From Dryococelus australis (taxonomy: Eukaryota > Arthropoda > Insecta > Phasmatodea > Phasmatidae): a stretch of DNA of 64,000 nucleotides. The stretch is from contig CM057009.1 of assembly GCA_029891345.1 (NCBI GenBank), forward strand, positions 310,720,166 through 310,784,165. Direction: 5' to 3'. A program made the translations under genes and the position numbers. Positions 33,503 through 43,463 of the stretch are shown in pieces. The first letter of the stretch is position 1. Every line of letters begins with the position of its first letter. The notes under the pieces are model-generated. The model saw only the letters and a list, made by a program, of their open reading frames with translations, was not told where the DNA came from and searched no databases.

Positions 33503-34509
33503 TTATAAATCAAGTATTTGTATAGTTTTCCAATTCCTTTGAGACCGCCTCGACTTCATTTCAGAATGTATTGTGTAAAAGTTAAAACCTAGGCATGGCT
33601 CTTCATTTTCACTAATTTCCTCCTGCTCCCTATTTGGACAGTTCACACCCTGACCCTCGTCCTCACTTTCTTCCCTACCGTCCTCATCACTGTACATGAA
33701 AGTCAGTTCCTGCCTGCTTTAAGGGTACATCTGCTTCATCTTTACGAGGAGTGTCCCTACCTAGCCAGAACCATTTGGTTTACATGCCCATTTCAACATT
33801 TTGTTGTAATTCGTGTCTTAACCCAAAACATGTAATTTCCTAATTTTGTCACAATTTATGCTGTAACCCATTTGACAGACATTGCCATAAAATATTTTAC
33901 ACATACTCTTTGGACAATATAGAATTCATTTTGTTTCTTGCTACGATAATGTTTTGCCTGCAATTCCTGCATTTTTTCCCACAATATGTCCTTATGTGAC
34001 ATTAGAAGGTCGAACCTTGTCCTTAATTTACACCCTATTTGTAACTCTGGTAGTGAATTTTCTGTCGTTATGTGTGGTGTGACGAGGCACGTGAACAAAA
34101 AGGACTGCACAGCTGCTGTTGAGCTTCCCCATTCCAGAGCTGCTTCTTAAAACTAGACTTGAAGGTCTTTACACTATTCTCTGTAGCTCCATTTGAATGT
34201 GGTCTATAAACAACAGTAGTGATGTGTCACACCTCGTTATCCTCAAGGAAAGTTTGAAATTCCTCAGATGTGAAACTTGGACAAATATCTGTAACAAGTG
34301 TATCTGGCAAACCCCAGTTACAAAAGTAATTTCTAAATGCTGTGATTGTTTTGATGCAAAGCAATACTAGACATTTGAACCACATCAACCCACTTAGAGT
34401 AAGCATCTAATATTATTAAAAACATTTTCCCCTGGATTGATCCACAAAAGTCTGCATGCAATCTCTTATTAGGTTCCGTTGGCCATGCCCATTGACTTAC
34501 TTCAGCTTT
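33503..34509 (-). pseudogene. Gyp-2 integrase C-terminal half and Pol tail
   Basis: 34333-34509 carries the core NKRLHADFCGSIQGKMFLII and DAYSKWVDVV (first catalytic D in HADF, conserved D-A-Y-S-K-W). 34150-34330 holds the second acid region in broken frames. 33856-34110 gives SFLFTCLVTPHITTENSLPE and LQIGCKLRTRFDLL, the family's Y-R-x-T-P-H-x-T-T and G-R-x-L-R-T-R-x-D-L region. 33503-33697 is an acidic tail ending RRSQRN...IQILDL before the stop, a common Gypsy Pol ending. Confidence 0.85.
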
Positions 34510-34766
34510 ACCGAGTAAGGTGGCGTAGTGGTAACTCACTAGACTTGCATTCTGGAGGAAATGGGTTCGATTCCCGTTCCGGCCATCCTGATTTCGGTTT
34601 TCCATGGTTTCCCGAAATCACTCCAGGCGAATGCTGGGGTGGGTACCAAACAAAGGCCATGGCCGATTCCTTCCCAATCCTTTCCAATCCCTCTTTCCTG
34701 TGCAACTTGCACTGTCTGTAATGACCTCACTGTCGACGAGATGTTAAGCCAAACTACCTACCTACG
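34510..34766 (+). mobile_element. tRNA-derived SINE with conserved central domain
   Basis: A 257-bp element with A box near TGGCGTAGTGGT (34521-34532), B box GGTTCGATTCC (about 34564-34574), central GGTTTTCCATGGTTTCCC and CACTCCAGGCGAATGCTGGG blocks, and a CTACCTACCTAC tail. Perfect 12-bp target duplications TACTTCAGCTTT flank it (34498-34509 and 34767-34778). It lies within the integrase of Gyp-2 in the opposite orientation. The central block is one I associate with widespread insect SINEs; that is recall, not a search. Confidence 0.92.
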
Positions 34767-35535
34767 TACTTCAGCTTTGGGAGGGTTTTGCTGTAATTGC
34801 AAACATGCTACACAATCTTTCACATTACTTCCAATGTCGTAGTCCAAGGATTGCCACCAGAAGTAGGATTATGGTGAACTTTTAGATTTAATGATTCCCA
34901 TGTGACTAGGGTGCAGTTCTGCCAACAACCCATCCCTTAAGGTTGGTGATACAACTAAGTGATGTCCCCACATGAGGCAATTTTATTCCACGTCAGTTCA
35001 TGTTGTTTACTGCAATACTGTTTCAAGACTTCCAGCAGTTTCTATTAGGCCATCCATATTTAACATACTGTATTAATTTTTTAGTACAAATTTTTTCCTA
35101 TATTCATTAACTAAATTCTGGACTGTTACAGCAGGTACATCACTCATTATAAAATAAATATATGAAGAGTTATATGCTTCAATTGGAGTGTCTATAATTT
35201 TTCAAGGGTAGTCCAGATAACAAGTCTGCCCTATTTCCTTTTGAGAACACTAACCTATTATCATAGGTGAACCCAGACAAAATGACTGCCCATCTCTGCA
35301 GTCTGATAGCTGCCATAGTTGGTAAGCTTTTCTTGGGACCAAAAATTGAAATTAATGTTTTGTTATCTGTTAGCAGAGTAAACTCTCTGCCATATAAGTA
35401 CTGATAGTATTTCTTTACCCTGAATATTATTGCTAATGCCTCCTTTTTTACTTGTGAATAGTTCATTTCTGCTTTCTCAATGATCTGGAAGCGAATATTA
35501 GGGGCCTCTCTCTACCATCCTTTCCTACCTGTCTC
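34767..35535 (-). pseudogene. Gyp-2 RNase H and integrase zinc region
   Basis: 35179-35466 reads AEMNYSQVKKEALAIIFRVK, LYGREFTLLTDNKTLISIFG and GFTYDNRLVFSKGNRADLLS, a complete second half of a Gypsy RNase H (T-D-N-K-x-L motif; family usually T-D-H-K-P-L). 34780-35170 should hold the integrase zinc region: CFQLWWQSLDYDIGSNV-like and CKHAT-type text can be made out, but frames shift. The right edge at 35535 is the Gyp-3 insertion point, marked by target sequence GTCTC. Confidence 0.85.
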
Positions 35536-35687
35536 TATTTCGTACATTGTCGATCTGACCTTTATTCCAAAACCTCGTCCTACATTCATCAACATCATGC
35601 CCAATGACCTTCACTTGTTCATGTCACCATGCTGTCATGGCCTCAATAACACAGAACAGCCATGACATCATAATACATCATGATACA
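35536..35687 (-). repeat. 3' LTR of Gyp-3
   Basis: 152 bp, about 90% identical by eye to 41751-41902, sharing TTTATTCCAAAACCTC, CAACATCATGCCCAATGACC and GACATCATAATACATCATGA. Its outer end has TA where TG (complement CA) is expected. Adjacent to target sequence GTCTC. Confidence 0.9.
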
Positions 35688-35854
35688 CCATTCCTCTTTA
35701 CAATAAAAGAGATGTTTAAATAATTCTACATATAACCAATAAAACATTATACATCCACATTCATACAACAAGCACCACTACAACAGCAATAACATATTGA
35801 CACTTACATTTTAAAATCCTTACACCATCCTGGTTTTCTAAGAACACAACCACT

Positions 35855-36434
35855 TTAACTTACACCTTTAAAATTACATTCATCAGTCACCTGCTCATGC
35901 ACTACATTCCTTTGTGTGGATAAACCATCTTCATCAATTATTTCACTACACTCCTCAGGATTACCTCCATTACAAGTCTCATACTCATTTGAACTTATCA
36001 AAGATTTATTCTTGGAGTTTCTCAAATGACTGGAATTTTGTCTAATCACATTTCCTTTGTCATTCATTACATAATAAGACCTATGCCTCCTTACAATTTT
36101 CCCTCTTTCCCAAATTTTGTCTGTTCTAATAAGAACATTATCATTTGTTTGGAGTACTTTCTCCCTTACTCCTGATTTATCAAAATGATTTTTAACTGTC
36201 TGTTGCATGCTCTGCAACTGACCCCTACCCTCATATATTCAGGGCCGATGCTGAGATGTGACAACTTGTAACTTTGTCCTCAAATTTCTGGACATCAGTA
36301 ACCGAGCTGGAGAGATCTCTTAGCCCTGATATTGGCAAATTACGATACTCCAGCAATGCTGAAGCTAAATCATAACCACTATATTGAGTCTTTCTTAATA
36401 GTGATTTTGCTATTCCTAGTGCCTTCTTAACCAT
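35855..36434 (-). pseudogene. Gyp-3 integrase C-terminal region
   Basis: 36231-36434 reads MVKKALGIAKSLLRKTQYSG, a Gypsy post-core region with A-x-x-x-Y-R-N-x-P. 35855-36217 reads TVKNHFDKSGVREKVLQTND, DKIWERGKIVRRHRSYYVMN and GNVIRQNSSHLRNSK, the C-terminal domain and end of Pol. A stop and frame change separate the two around 36220-36230. Confidence 0.85.
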
Positions 36435-36483
36435 GCCATTGGTTTGCGGGTATCTAGGACTTGAAGAAACTTATATCAAAATT

Positions 36484-36969
36484 CTAACTATTAGCAAATG
36501 CCTGAAATTCATAACCTGCAAATGGCACATTATCAGCTAGTATAAATTTAGGTATTCCACAAGTAGAAAATATTAATTTAAGTTTTGCAATACATTCAAA
36601 AGCACTCTTATTTACTACTGGCACAATTTCAACCCATTTAGTCAAATAATCTACAAGTACTAAAAAACTGCTATTCCCAAAATCAAACAAATCAACCCTC
36701 ACTTTTTCAAACAGGAGATGTGGCACCTCATGAGGCATAAGTGTTTGTTTTACATTTGCCCCCCTGTAAATCTCACATGCCTTACACCTCGCTAAAGTAG
36801 CCTCTACTATCTTAGACAAACCTGGCCAGTAAAAAATTTGTTTTAATCTTTTCGTTGTTTTTTCATAACCAAAGTGTGGTGCACGTGCAAAATTTACCAT
36901 TTCCTTCGTAAGACAACTGGGTGGAACAACGTTTCCTTTGCGTATGTTATTTAATTCCTTAAATTCCAA
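36484..36969 (-). pseudogene. Gyp-3 integrase zinc domain and core
   Basis: A 161-residue open frame: ...VNFARAPHFGYEKTTKRLKQ, FYWPGLSKIVEATLARCKAC (the H-x3-H...C-x2-C zinc region, C-K-A-C pair present), KVRVDLFDFGNSSFLVLVDY (first acid), LTKWVEIVPV and FILADNVPFAGYEFQAFA (second acid in A-D-N, family usually S-D-N-G-P-Q-F). The usual G after N is V and the third acid lies in the next, shifted frame. Confidence 0.9.
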
Positions 36970-36980
36970 AAGTATTTAAC

Positions 36981-37565
36981 TTACTCATTAAAAATATTGT
37001 TTTTGCTGCTAGGCCACCCTTGCAAAACATACTGACTTACTATTTTCAACACGTCATCCTTTTTTATTTCGTTCTGAAACTGTGTTATCCTAGTCTCACT
37101 CATAGATACTTCTGTGTTTAAACTATGAACAACCTCGTTGACAGAGTCGTCATGTTCTACCTTATCATCAGCATTATTGCATGCTCTTGACAGCAGATTA
37201 GCCACCCACTTGTTAATTCCTGGCACATACACAATGTTCAAATTATACCTTAACAACTTTAATTTTAACCATTGTAATCTAGGAGTTACTTTATGTACAT
37301 CTTTACTCACTATATTTACAATAGGCTTATGATCAGTCTGCACCGTAAGTTCTAATCCATATACAAACTGATGAAATTTATCTAAATCAAAGCGTATGGC
37401 CAAAAATTTCTTTTCTATTTGTGGATACTTTTCTTCTGATTCAGTAAGCGATCTCGAAGCAAAGGCGACAGGTCGGCTATTCTGTAATAAACATGCACCT
37501 AAAGAAAATTGTGAGGCATCAGCCTGTACTACCACAGGCACTGTATTATCAAACAATTTTAACAC
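36981..37565 (-). pseudogene. Gyp-3 RNase H domain
   Basis: A 194-residue open frame: VPVVVQADASQFSLGACLLQ (first acid), RPVAFASRSLTESEEKYPQI EKKFLAI split by the usual motif spacing, KFHQFVYGLELTVQTDHKPI (T-D-H-K-P), and YNLNIVYVPGINKWVANLLS (family usually N-x-x-A-D-x-L-S-R, here V-A-N). Well preserved apart from the last motif. It continues from RT to the right and runs to a stop just before the integrase frame. Confidence 0.92.
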
Positions 37566-38189
37566 AGGTGCCTCACTAATTTTCTGCTTAATCCTTTGAA
37601 ACGCCGCCGTATGTTCTGGACCTCACTGCAACTACACTTTTTTTTTGTTAAGTCCCGTAAGGGCTTTGTCAACTTAGATATGTTTGGAATAAATTTTGCC
37701 AAGAAATTGACCATCCCCAATGGACGTAAAAGCGCTCTTTTATTTACAGGACCTTTCAACCTGAAATAGGTCTCACCTTTTCCAGATCAGGCCGAACCCC
37801 ATCTGCATCAAAAATTCTACCCAGATACTTCACTTGTGTTACTTTATATTGTAACTAACTAGGATTAAATTTAACACTATACTGCTTTGCTCTCTCCAAA
37901 ACTTCCTTTAAAATATTTCCATGTTCTTCTTCACTAACTGCAGCTGCTATCATATCATCAAAGTAAATACCAACTCCCTAAATTGCACAAAATATTTTGG
38001 TATTATACCTTTGGAAAACCTCTGTTGCAGATGAGACCCCCATGGGAAACCTTTCATATCTATATTTCCCAAATGGAGTAATAAAACAACACAAGTTTTT
38101 ACTATCCTCATCATGCTCAATTTGATGAAAACCATCTTTCATATCTGTTCCAGTATACCATTGTTTACTCGTTAATTTATAACTAAGTT
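37566..38189 (-). pseudogene. Gyp-3 reverse transcriptase, C-terminal half
   Basis: Readable in several frames: GTDMKDGFHQIEHDEDS (first motif after the LTR-C insertion), CCFITPFGKYRYERFPMGVS, then GIYFDDMIAAAVSEEEHGN, the catalytic box with F for V at the second position, followed by VKYLGRIFDADGVRPD and the connection LLRPLGMVNFLAKFIPNISK (37559-37759). Stops in the box and frameshifts inactivate it. Confidence 0.88.
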
Positions 38190-40130
38190 TGATGCCAGCT
38201 AACAGCCAGTGGTGCTAGAGCCCATAATGGTGCTCACCACGCACGTGTCACGTGTCCCACACGTGCGCAAAGAGGCCGATAATTTTGAACTTTCATATAA
38301 ATGTTATTTCCAGTGCCAAATGTGTTCTATTGTACTTGCAGTGATAAATATGCCTTTAAAATGTTTTAAAGTGTATGTACTAACTTTTATTTGTTTGGTT
38401 ATAAAATTCAAAATGTCAGCGGTACCGAGATTTGGAACACTTAATATTCCGGCATGAACGCCGTCATAAAGAGACACTAAGATAATATACAAATTCATAA
38501 GAAAATTATAGAAATGTAAAACAATACTTAATTTAATTAGTGCCATTTTATTTTCAATATAAAATATTTTACACTGCGTGCATAGCACTTCCACTTATGT
38601 GAACCCCGTAGGCAGACATGGTAGGTTCGTGCGACGCTTGTATCTGGAAAGTCTGTCGAGGGGAGCTGGTGATGTAAGACACTGCCTGTATGCACTACAA
38701 CTTTTGTTCACTGATTTAGCTTTCCATAGTTATTTAGTTTACCGATTAACCTTTGCTTGTGTATGTTTCTGCCAGACATTTTCCCCAGCATTATTCTTCC
38801 ACTTTATTAATTTTTTGCACCCTTGTGGCATTTTTAACTTAATTGAGGAGAAGGAGGAGAAATATGTTAGAGAGGTCACGCGACCCACGCAATTTGAATC
38901 AGGCGCCATCGGCCTATGTTTATGGCATTTCATTGTAACTTCTGCATTATTGCTACAGAAAATTTTAACGGCTTAATTTTTATGTATATATTTGAGGGTA
39001 TTTTTCATGTTTGAATATTTTACGGCAACATCATGTATAACCACATGGCCGACCAATGCCAAGTCTTTGTATGTGCCATCATTGCTTTTTAAGAGCTTAT
39101 TTATCTACCATTGCATGTGCAATAATTTATTTCAGGGTTCAATGTATTTTTCATGTAAATTGATGCTTTTTGTACTTGACCACGCGGTCACGTTAATATC
39201 TGATTTTACCGCCATCAGGCATGTTACAAGCCTGCAACCACTTTAATCGTAAAGAGAATAATTTTCTCAGCAAGAATATTATTTTGTCTAACTTTAATTT
39301 GCCATTTTCACGCAGAAATATTGCAATTTCCCCTGCACCACGTGGTCTGCTGTGAACTCATGCAGCGGCATCCGCGCCATCTAAGCTTGTTTTCACACAT
39401 ATGTGTGTTTATTGTGAATATTCATCTCATGTGCCATCTTATTTCATGTATCATTCAAGGGTTTATGTAAGTTCGTAATTAGTGTACACAGCAATTATTC
39501 CCGTCTTAGCCGGCTCTGTGTATAGGCCGTCACCACACTACCCACGTGCTGGAGGGCGAGCCCCGACGAGTTTGTGTTAGTGATGCCGAGTAATCATACC
39601 TGTTAATTTGTATTAAGGGTTTCATTTGTAATTCACCATGTCCTGTCTTCAGGGAAAAAACCATCAGTCCACCCTAGCAGCTGTCGGCCCTCTTCCCTTG
39701 TGAAGGCTGTGCTTTCACGCACTTCGGTGAGGTCATCCATCTAGGCATGCGCTAGAGTAGTTGCGGACTGGGGAGCACACATGTGAAATTGGCTAGTCAT
39801 GACCGAGATAATCATTTCATTGGCACGTTGATGTGTATGAATAATATCAATAAAAACAAGTCTACAGTGAACTTAATTCTTTCATTAAATAGTGACAGTG
39901 TCCTAGTCACATATATTTTATTCAGTGTTTATTGCAGTGTTGTTTAGTAATTAGTTTAGTATTGCCAACGTGTTTGTAAGTACGCACGGGTGAGACGGAT
40001 ACACAAAACCCACAGCATCCCTGAGAACCCTGAGTCTCAATAGTGCAGTGATTGGGAAGCACCGCTGGCGCCCAAATTACCAGTAAGTATTTGTGTCATC
40101 GTTTGTCTCGTGTCTCACTCAATGGCGTCA
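38190..40130 (+). mobile_element. LTR-C copy 3, inside Gyp-3 reverse transcriptase
   Basis: 1941 bp, plus orientation: starts TGATGCCAGCTAACAGCC, ends AATGGCGTCA. Perfect 4-bp target duplication AGTT at 38186-38189 and 40131-40134; taking out the element and one AGTT restores the Gyp-3 RT frame across the join. Features: three CACGTG sites at 38242, 38249 and 38260; AATAAA at about 39847-39852; GTAAGT at 39976 and 40083. The 132-codon open frame 38578-38976 has no recognised domain. TG...CA ends, a 4-bp duplication and a late AATAAA suit a long solo LTR. Confidence 0.8.
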
Positions 40131-40134
40131 AGTT

Positions 40135-40933
40135 CATCAACCTTAGGTAAAGGGAAAATTTTCTGTCTTAACACAATTATTAGGGAAATAGGGATCGAAA
40201 CAAATCTTAAAAGACATCAGATTTTTCAACTACCACAATATTATGCACCCAATCAGTTACTTTATCCACCGTACTTATAATACCTTTGCTTTACAATGTA
40301 TCTGATGTTTCTTTGGCTTTGCTTTTATTATTTCAGCACTCTCCTATTGGGATTCGCTACAGCAATAATATTTTCCTTTAATTCAATATAATATCTCCCT
40401 CGATATGTCCCTATCCCTTCAAAGTGAGATTTGTTTTCCAATAAGAATGCTTGTTTTGTACTACAACACATTGTATCAATGACCCCATTGTTAATAGTTT
40501 CCTCATGCCTCGGTTTCACTACTTTACTGATTAAGTTTAATTTAACACATGCGTTCAAACCCAATATTGGCATTGCATTTATATTTACAATTACAAATTT
40601 TATTTTGTACTCATTGCCCCTAGCTACACAGTTGCTAATAATGCATCCCAATGCTTTAGTTTTCTCATTATTGTAACCGACCACATTAATATTACACTTT
40701 ATTATATTTGCCCTTGAAAATCCTAATTCTTGGAAACTCTTCAGTGGAAACACATTACACTCAACTCCTAAATCAAGTTTACATACAACAGCGTGTCTAT
40801 TAATACTTACAGATTCAATCCACTGCAGTTCCTTTTCCTTACATAAAGCACTTATAAAATATTCTTCTCCTAAACCATCAGCTTTTAAATTACCAGTATC
40901 ACTGTTCCTTGCAACCCTTGTTTTGCAACACAC
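40135..40933 (-). pseudogene. Gyp-3 protease and start of reverse transcriptase
   Basis: 40328-40933 is a 201-residue open frame: ...VVCKLDLGVECNVFPLKSFQ is the aspartic protease site with L-G-V in place of T-G-A, then NINAMPILGLNACVKLNLI (the I-L-G-x-x-x-C end of the protease). 40135-40327 gives, in shifted frames, DWVHNIVVVEK and FPLPKVDEL, the start of RT. The active-site substitution makes the protease doubtful. Confidence 0.85.
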
Positions 40934-41187
40934 AGCAAAGTGATTTTTCCCTTTACATTTATTACAAATTTTGCTGTATGCAAAACATTTTCTCCAAACA
41001 TGAGATCTGTTGCACTTTTTACACTTGAACGATCACCACTGTAGAAACTCGTTGAATCACTTGTGTTTAATTCTCTTCTATCTTCTATTCCCACTCTACT
41101 TGAAGACGTTACCTCGTTAGGCCTACTTGCACGAACAGCCATTACGGCAGGCACTTTAGGTTCCATCTTCAAAATGTTCTGCTGCAA
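40885..41187 (-). pseudogene. Gyp-3 nucleocapsid region
   Basis: The 100-residue open frame includes the linker between Gag and protease. In a neighbouring frame around 40900-41030 Cys-rich text occurs (CKKCNRSHVWRKCFAYSK and CNKCKGKNHFAVCCKT), consistent with one or two CCHC-type knuckles. It overlaps the end of the capsid frame at 41169. Confidence 0.7.
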
Positions 41188-41696
41188 CTTGCTAAGCTCA
41201 GTCTACACATCTCGACAGCTTTGTCTAAACAGATATTGTTTTCATGCAATAACCGCTGCTGCACTGTCGTGTCTTGAATTGCAATGATGATTCTGTCCCT
41301 AATTAACGAGTTTTCTTGCTCTCCAAATTCACAGTTTTTCGCTAATTTCTTTAAACAGTTCAGAAAATTATCAAAAGATTCACCCTCTTTTTTTTCTGTC
41401 ATAAAAAATTGATGTTCGACAACTACATTCATAGGTGGTTTAATATAATCTTCAAATGCTTGTAGTACGCCTTTTAAGGTTACTTTCGACGTGTCCAATT
41501 TAAAACTATTGTAAATATCCAGAGATTCATTCCCTATACAGTTCAAGAACATCACCACTTTCTTCTCTTCTGTTGCCGTGTAATTTCCCGATGCTGCCAT
41601 AAAAATCTGAAATTTTTGCTCAAAATTTGTAAAGTTGTTTAGAGCATGTTCATTTAGCACCAGTCCATTAGGTGGTTTCCAGTTGTCCATCTTCAA
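41169..41696 (-). pseudogene. Gyp-3 gag (capsid)
   Basis: A 175-residue frame from the ATG at 41696: MDNWKPPNGLVLNEHALNNF, NFEQKFQIFMAASGNY, KVVMFLNCIGNESLDIYNSF, VVEHQFFMTEKKEGESFDNF and LIRDRIIIAIQDTTVQQRLL, a well-preserved retrotransposon Gag (the W-x2-F-x4-Y and E-S-x-x-x-F spacing is standard). It ends where the zinc-knuckle frame starts. It begins about 55 bases inside the 5' LTR at 41751. Confidence 0.9.
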
Positions 41697-41750
41697 CTTA
41701 TTTCTACACCTAGACTAAACTTATAAATGTTTATCACACTTCTGACAACA

Positions 41751-41902
41751 TGTTTCGTACATCAATCTGACTTTTATTCCAAAACCTCATCCTTCTAAAT
41801 TCATCAACATCATGCCCAATGACCTTCACTTGTTCATGTCACCTTGCTGTCATGACCTCAATAACACAGAACAGTCATGACATCATAATACATCATGATA
41901 CA
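41751..41902 (-). repeat. 5' LTR of Gyp-3
   Basis: 152 bp with TG...CA ends, containing an AATAAA (minus strand, near 41772-41778) and short CATGA-rich inverted words. Its inner edge abuts the primer-binding site TGTTGTCAGAAGTGTGA; its outer edge abuts target sequence GTCTC at 41903. Confidence 0.92.
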
Positions 41903-41907
41903 GTCTC

Positions 41908-42760
41908 AGTTCGGCACCTAACCCATAGCTACTGGCACCACAGGTTAGCACTACTGGAAATTCTGGCCCGTAATGTGCTAACACTGTTTTGGAGGTTAAT
42001 ATGTTTTTTTTATTTTCTGGAAAGCATCCTCACATGAACTAGATAAGAATCATTTGGCCTCCTTCTTTAACTAGTCATATTTTGGCCTTAATATCAATGA
42101 CATGTTTGGCACAAATTTTGAGTAGTAGTTGATTGAGCCTAAAATAGCCTGCAACTGGTCAATATTTTGAGGGTTTAGTCCCCGAACAATTGCTTCTACC
42201 TTTTTATTGCCCATGTGAAACCCATCCTGGTCAATTACATAACCCAAAAATTTAATCTCAGTTTCCAGAAATTCACACTTATGCAACTGTTAAGTAAACC
42301 CACAATCCTGAGGTCGTTCTAACACCTGATCTTGCGTTCCAATACCTCTTCAGTTGTTTGCCCACTGATTAGTATGTCGTCAATAAAAACAATGGTACTT
42401 GGAATACCTTGAAGTACCTTTTCCATCTCCCTCTGGAACCAACTAGGTTCTAATGCTACCTCATATACAAGCCTTTGGTACTCGTATATACCCTTATGCA
42501 TTTAAGTATTTAATAATGGTCTACTCTCCTTACTTAGTTGCACTTGATAAATAAAGTCTCACAATTTTTTTTGCACTATTCAGTGTGTTCAGTTAAGTCA
42601 TCTACTTGAGGCACAAGGTAATGATCAATTACCAAGGACTTGTTAAGTGTAACTTTATAGTTTCCCTCCAGTCTGACAGTCTTTACCCTTTCACAATTGG
42701 GATTATTGGTGTCCCCCAGTCTTAGTTGTCTACTTTCCTTAGAACTCCCATTGCTACTAA
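41908..42760 (-). pseudogene. Gyp-2 reverse transcriptase
   Basis: VEKEIARLVAMGVLRKV and DWGTPIIPIVK (about 42660-42770), then 42319-42501: ...YEYQRLVYEVALEPSWFQRE, MEKVLQGIPSTIVFIDDILI (catalytic F-I-D-D). 42071-42286: HKCEFLETEIKFLGYVIDQDGFH and LQAILGSINYYSKFVPNMS, the thumb and connection. The end at 41920-42000 shows VLAHYGPEFPVVLTCGASSY, the RNase H start that resumes at 35535. Frames shift at least three times. Confidence 0.88.
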
Positions 42761-42805
42761 CCTAGCAATTTCTTTTTCAACTTTTTTTTTCAAGACATAT
42801 AGTGT

Positions 42806-43463
42806 TTAGTATGGCTGACAAAATAAAGGTTTAGGGTTTTCCCTCAATTGTAGCTTAAGTTCACTTTTTTTCAACAACCCTAACTTCTCTGTGTAAACGT
42901 TTGGATATTTTGCAGTTAAATTTTCAAGTACGCTAGCCTTTGATACAATGTTATGCATGCTTATTGTGAGCCCAAATGCCTTCATCTGAATTCTACCAAA
43001 CAATGGTTTGGTTCCCCTATTTTTAATAACATGTAGTGTCAACATTTTTTTGGGTCCATTTTAAACATTACTGACACTTCAAAAGTGTCTACAAATTCAA
43101 TTGTTTCACCAGAAAAGCTTTTAAAATTATATTCTGGTTTGGTTAATTTTCTATGCCCAAAAAGCTTTTAAAATTATAATCTGGTTCAGTTAATTTTCTA
43201 TGGCCAAATTTTTTCATGTATAATGTATCACTTATAGCTGAGACACTTGACCCACTACCAATTTCAAACACACACAGCTCATCCTTAATTTTTACTTCCA
43301 CCTCAAAATTATCAGTACCTTTACCTGCAGTGCACCTTGCTGTTTCTGTGGAACTGTTCACATTTAGCAGATAATAAAAGCAATCTTCTTCCTTGCTCAC
43401 CTCCTGCACTGTTGACTGGTTTTGTTGAACACACCTTGGCCAGTGTTCCATTTGTGACGGCAC
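42806..43463 (-). pseudogene. Gyp-2 protease and Pol N-terminus
   Basis: 43143-43463 includes FEVEVKIKDELCVFEIGSGS and SVSAISDTLYMKKFG, the aspartic protease with E-I-G-S in place of D-T-G-A/S. 42806-43045 follows with LLTLHVIKNRGTKPLFGR-like text and KYPNVYTEKLGLLKKSELKL and PKPLFCQPY, the region before RT. A 46-bp duplication (43113-43158 and 43160-43205) disrupts the protease end. Confidence 0.82.

Larger units (their letters stand above)
35536..41902 (-). mobile_element. Gyp-3, Gypsy element inserted in Gyp-2
   Basis: Complete-length minus-strand Gypsy element with 152-bp LTRs at 41751-41902 (5') and 35536-35687 (3'), a PBS (TGTTGTCAGAAGTGTGA on the minus strand, just inside 41751), a polypurine tract (AAAGAGGAATGG, just inside 35688), and gag, protease, RT, RNase H and integrase in order. 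Target duplication GTCTC lies at 35531-35535 and 41903-41907. An LTR-C copy (38190-40130) interrupts its RT. Frames are moderately conserved, suggesting a younger insertion than Gyp-2. Confidence 0.92.

Noticed and set aside
38578-38976. 132-codon open frame in LTR-C copy 3 as a gene
   Set aside because: The corresponding region of the other LTR-C copies is not open over this length, and no domain is visible.
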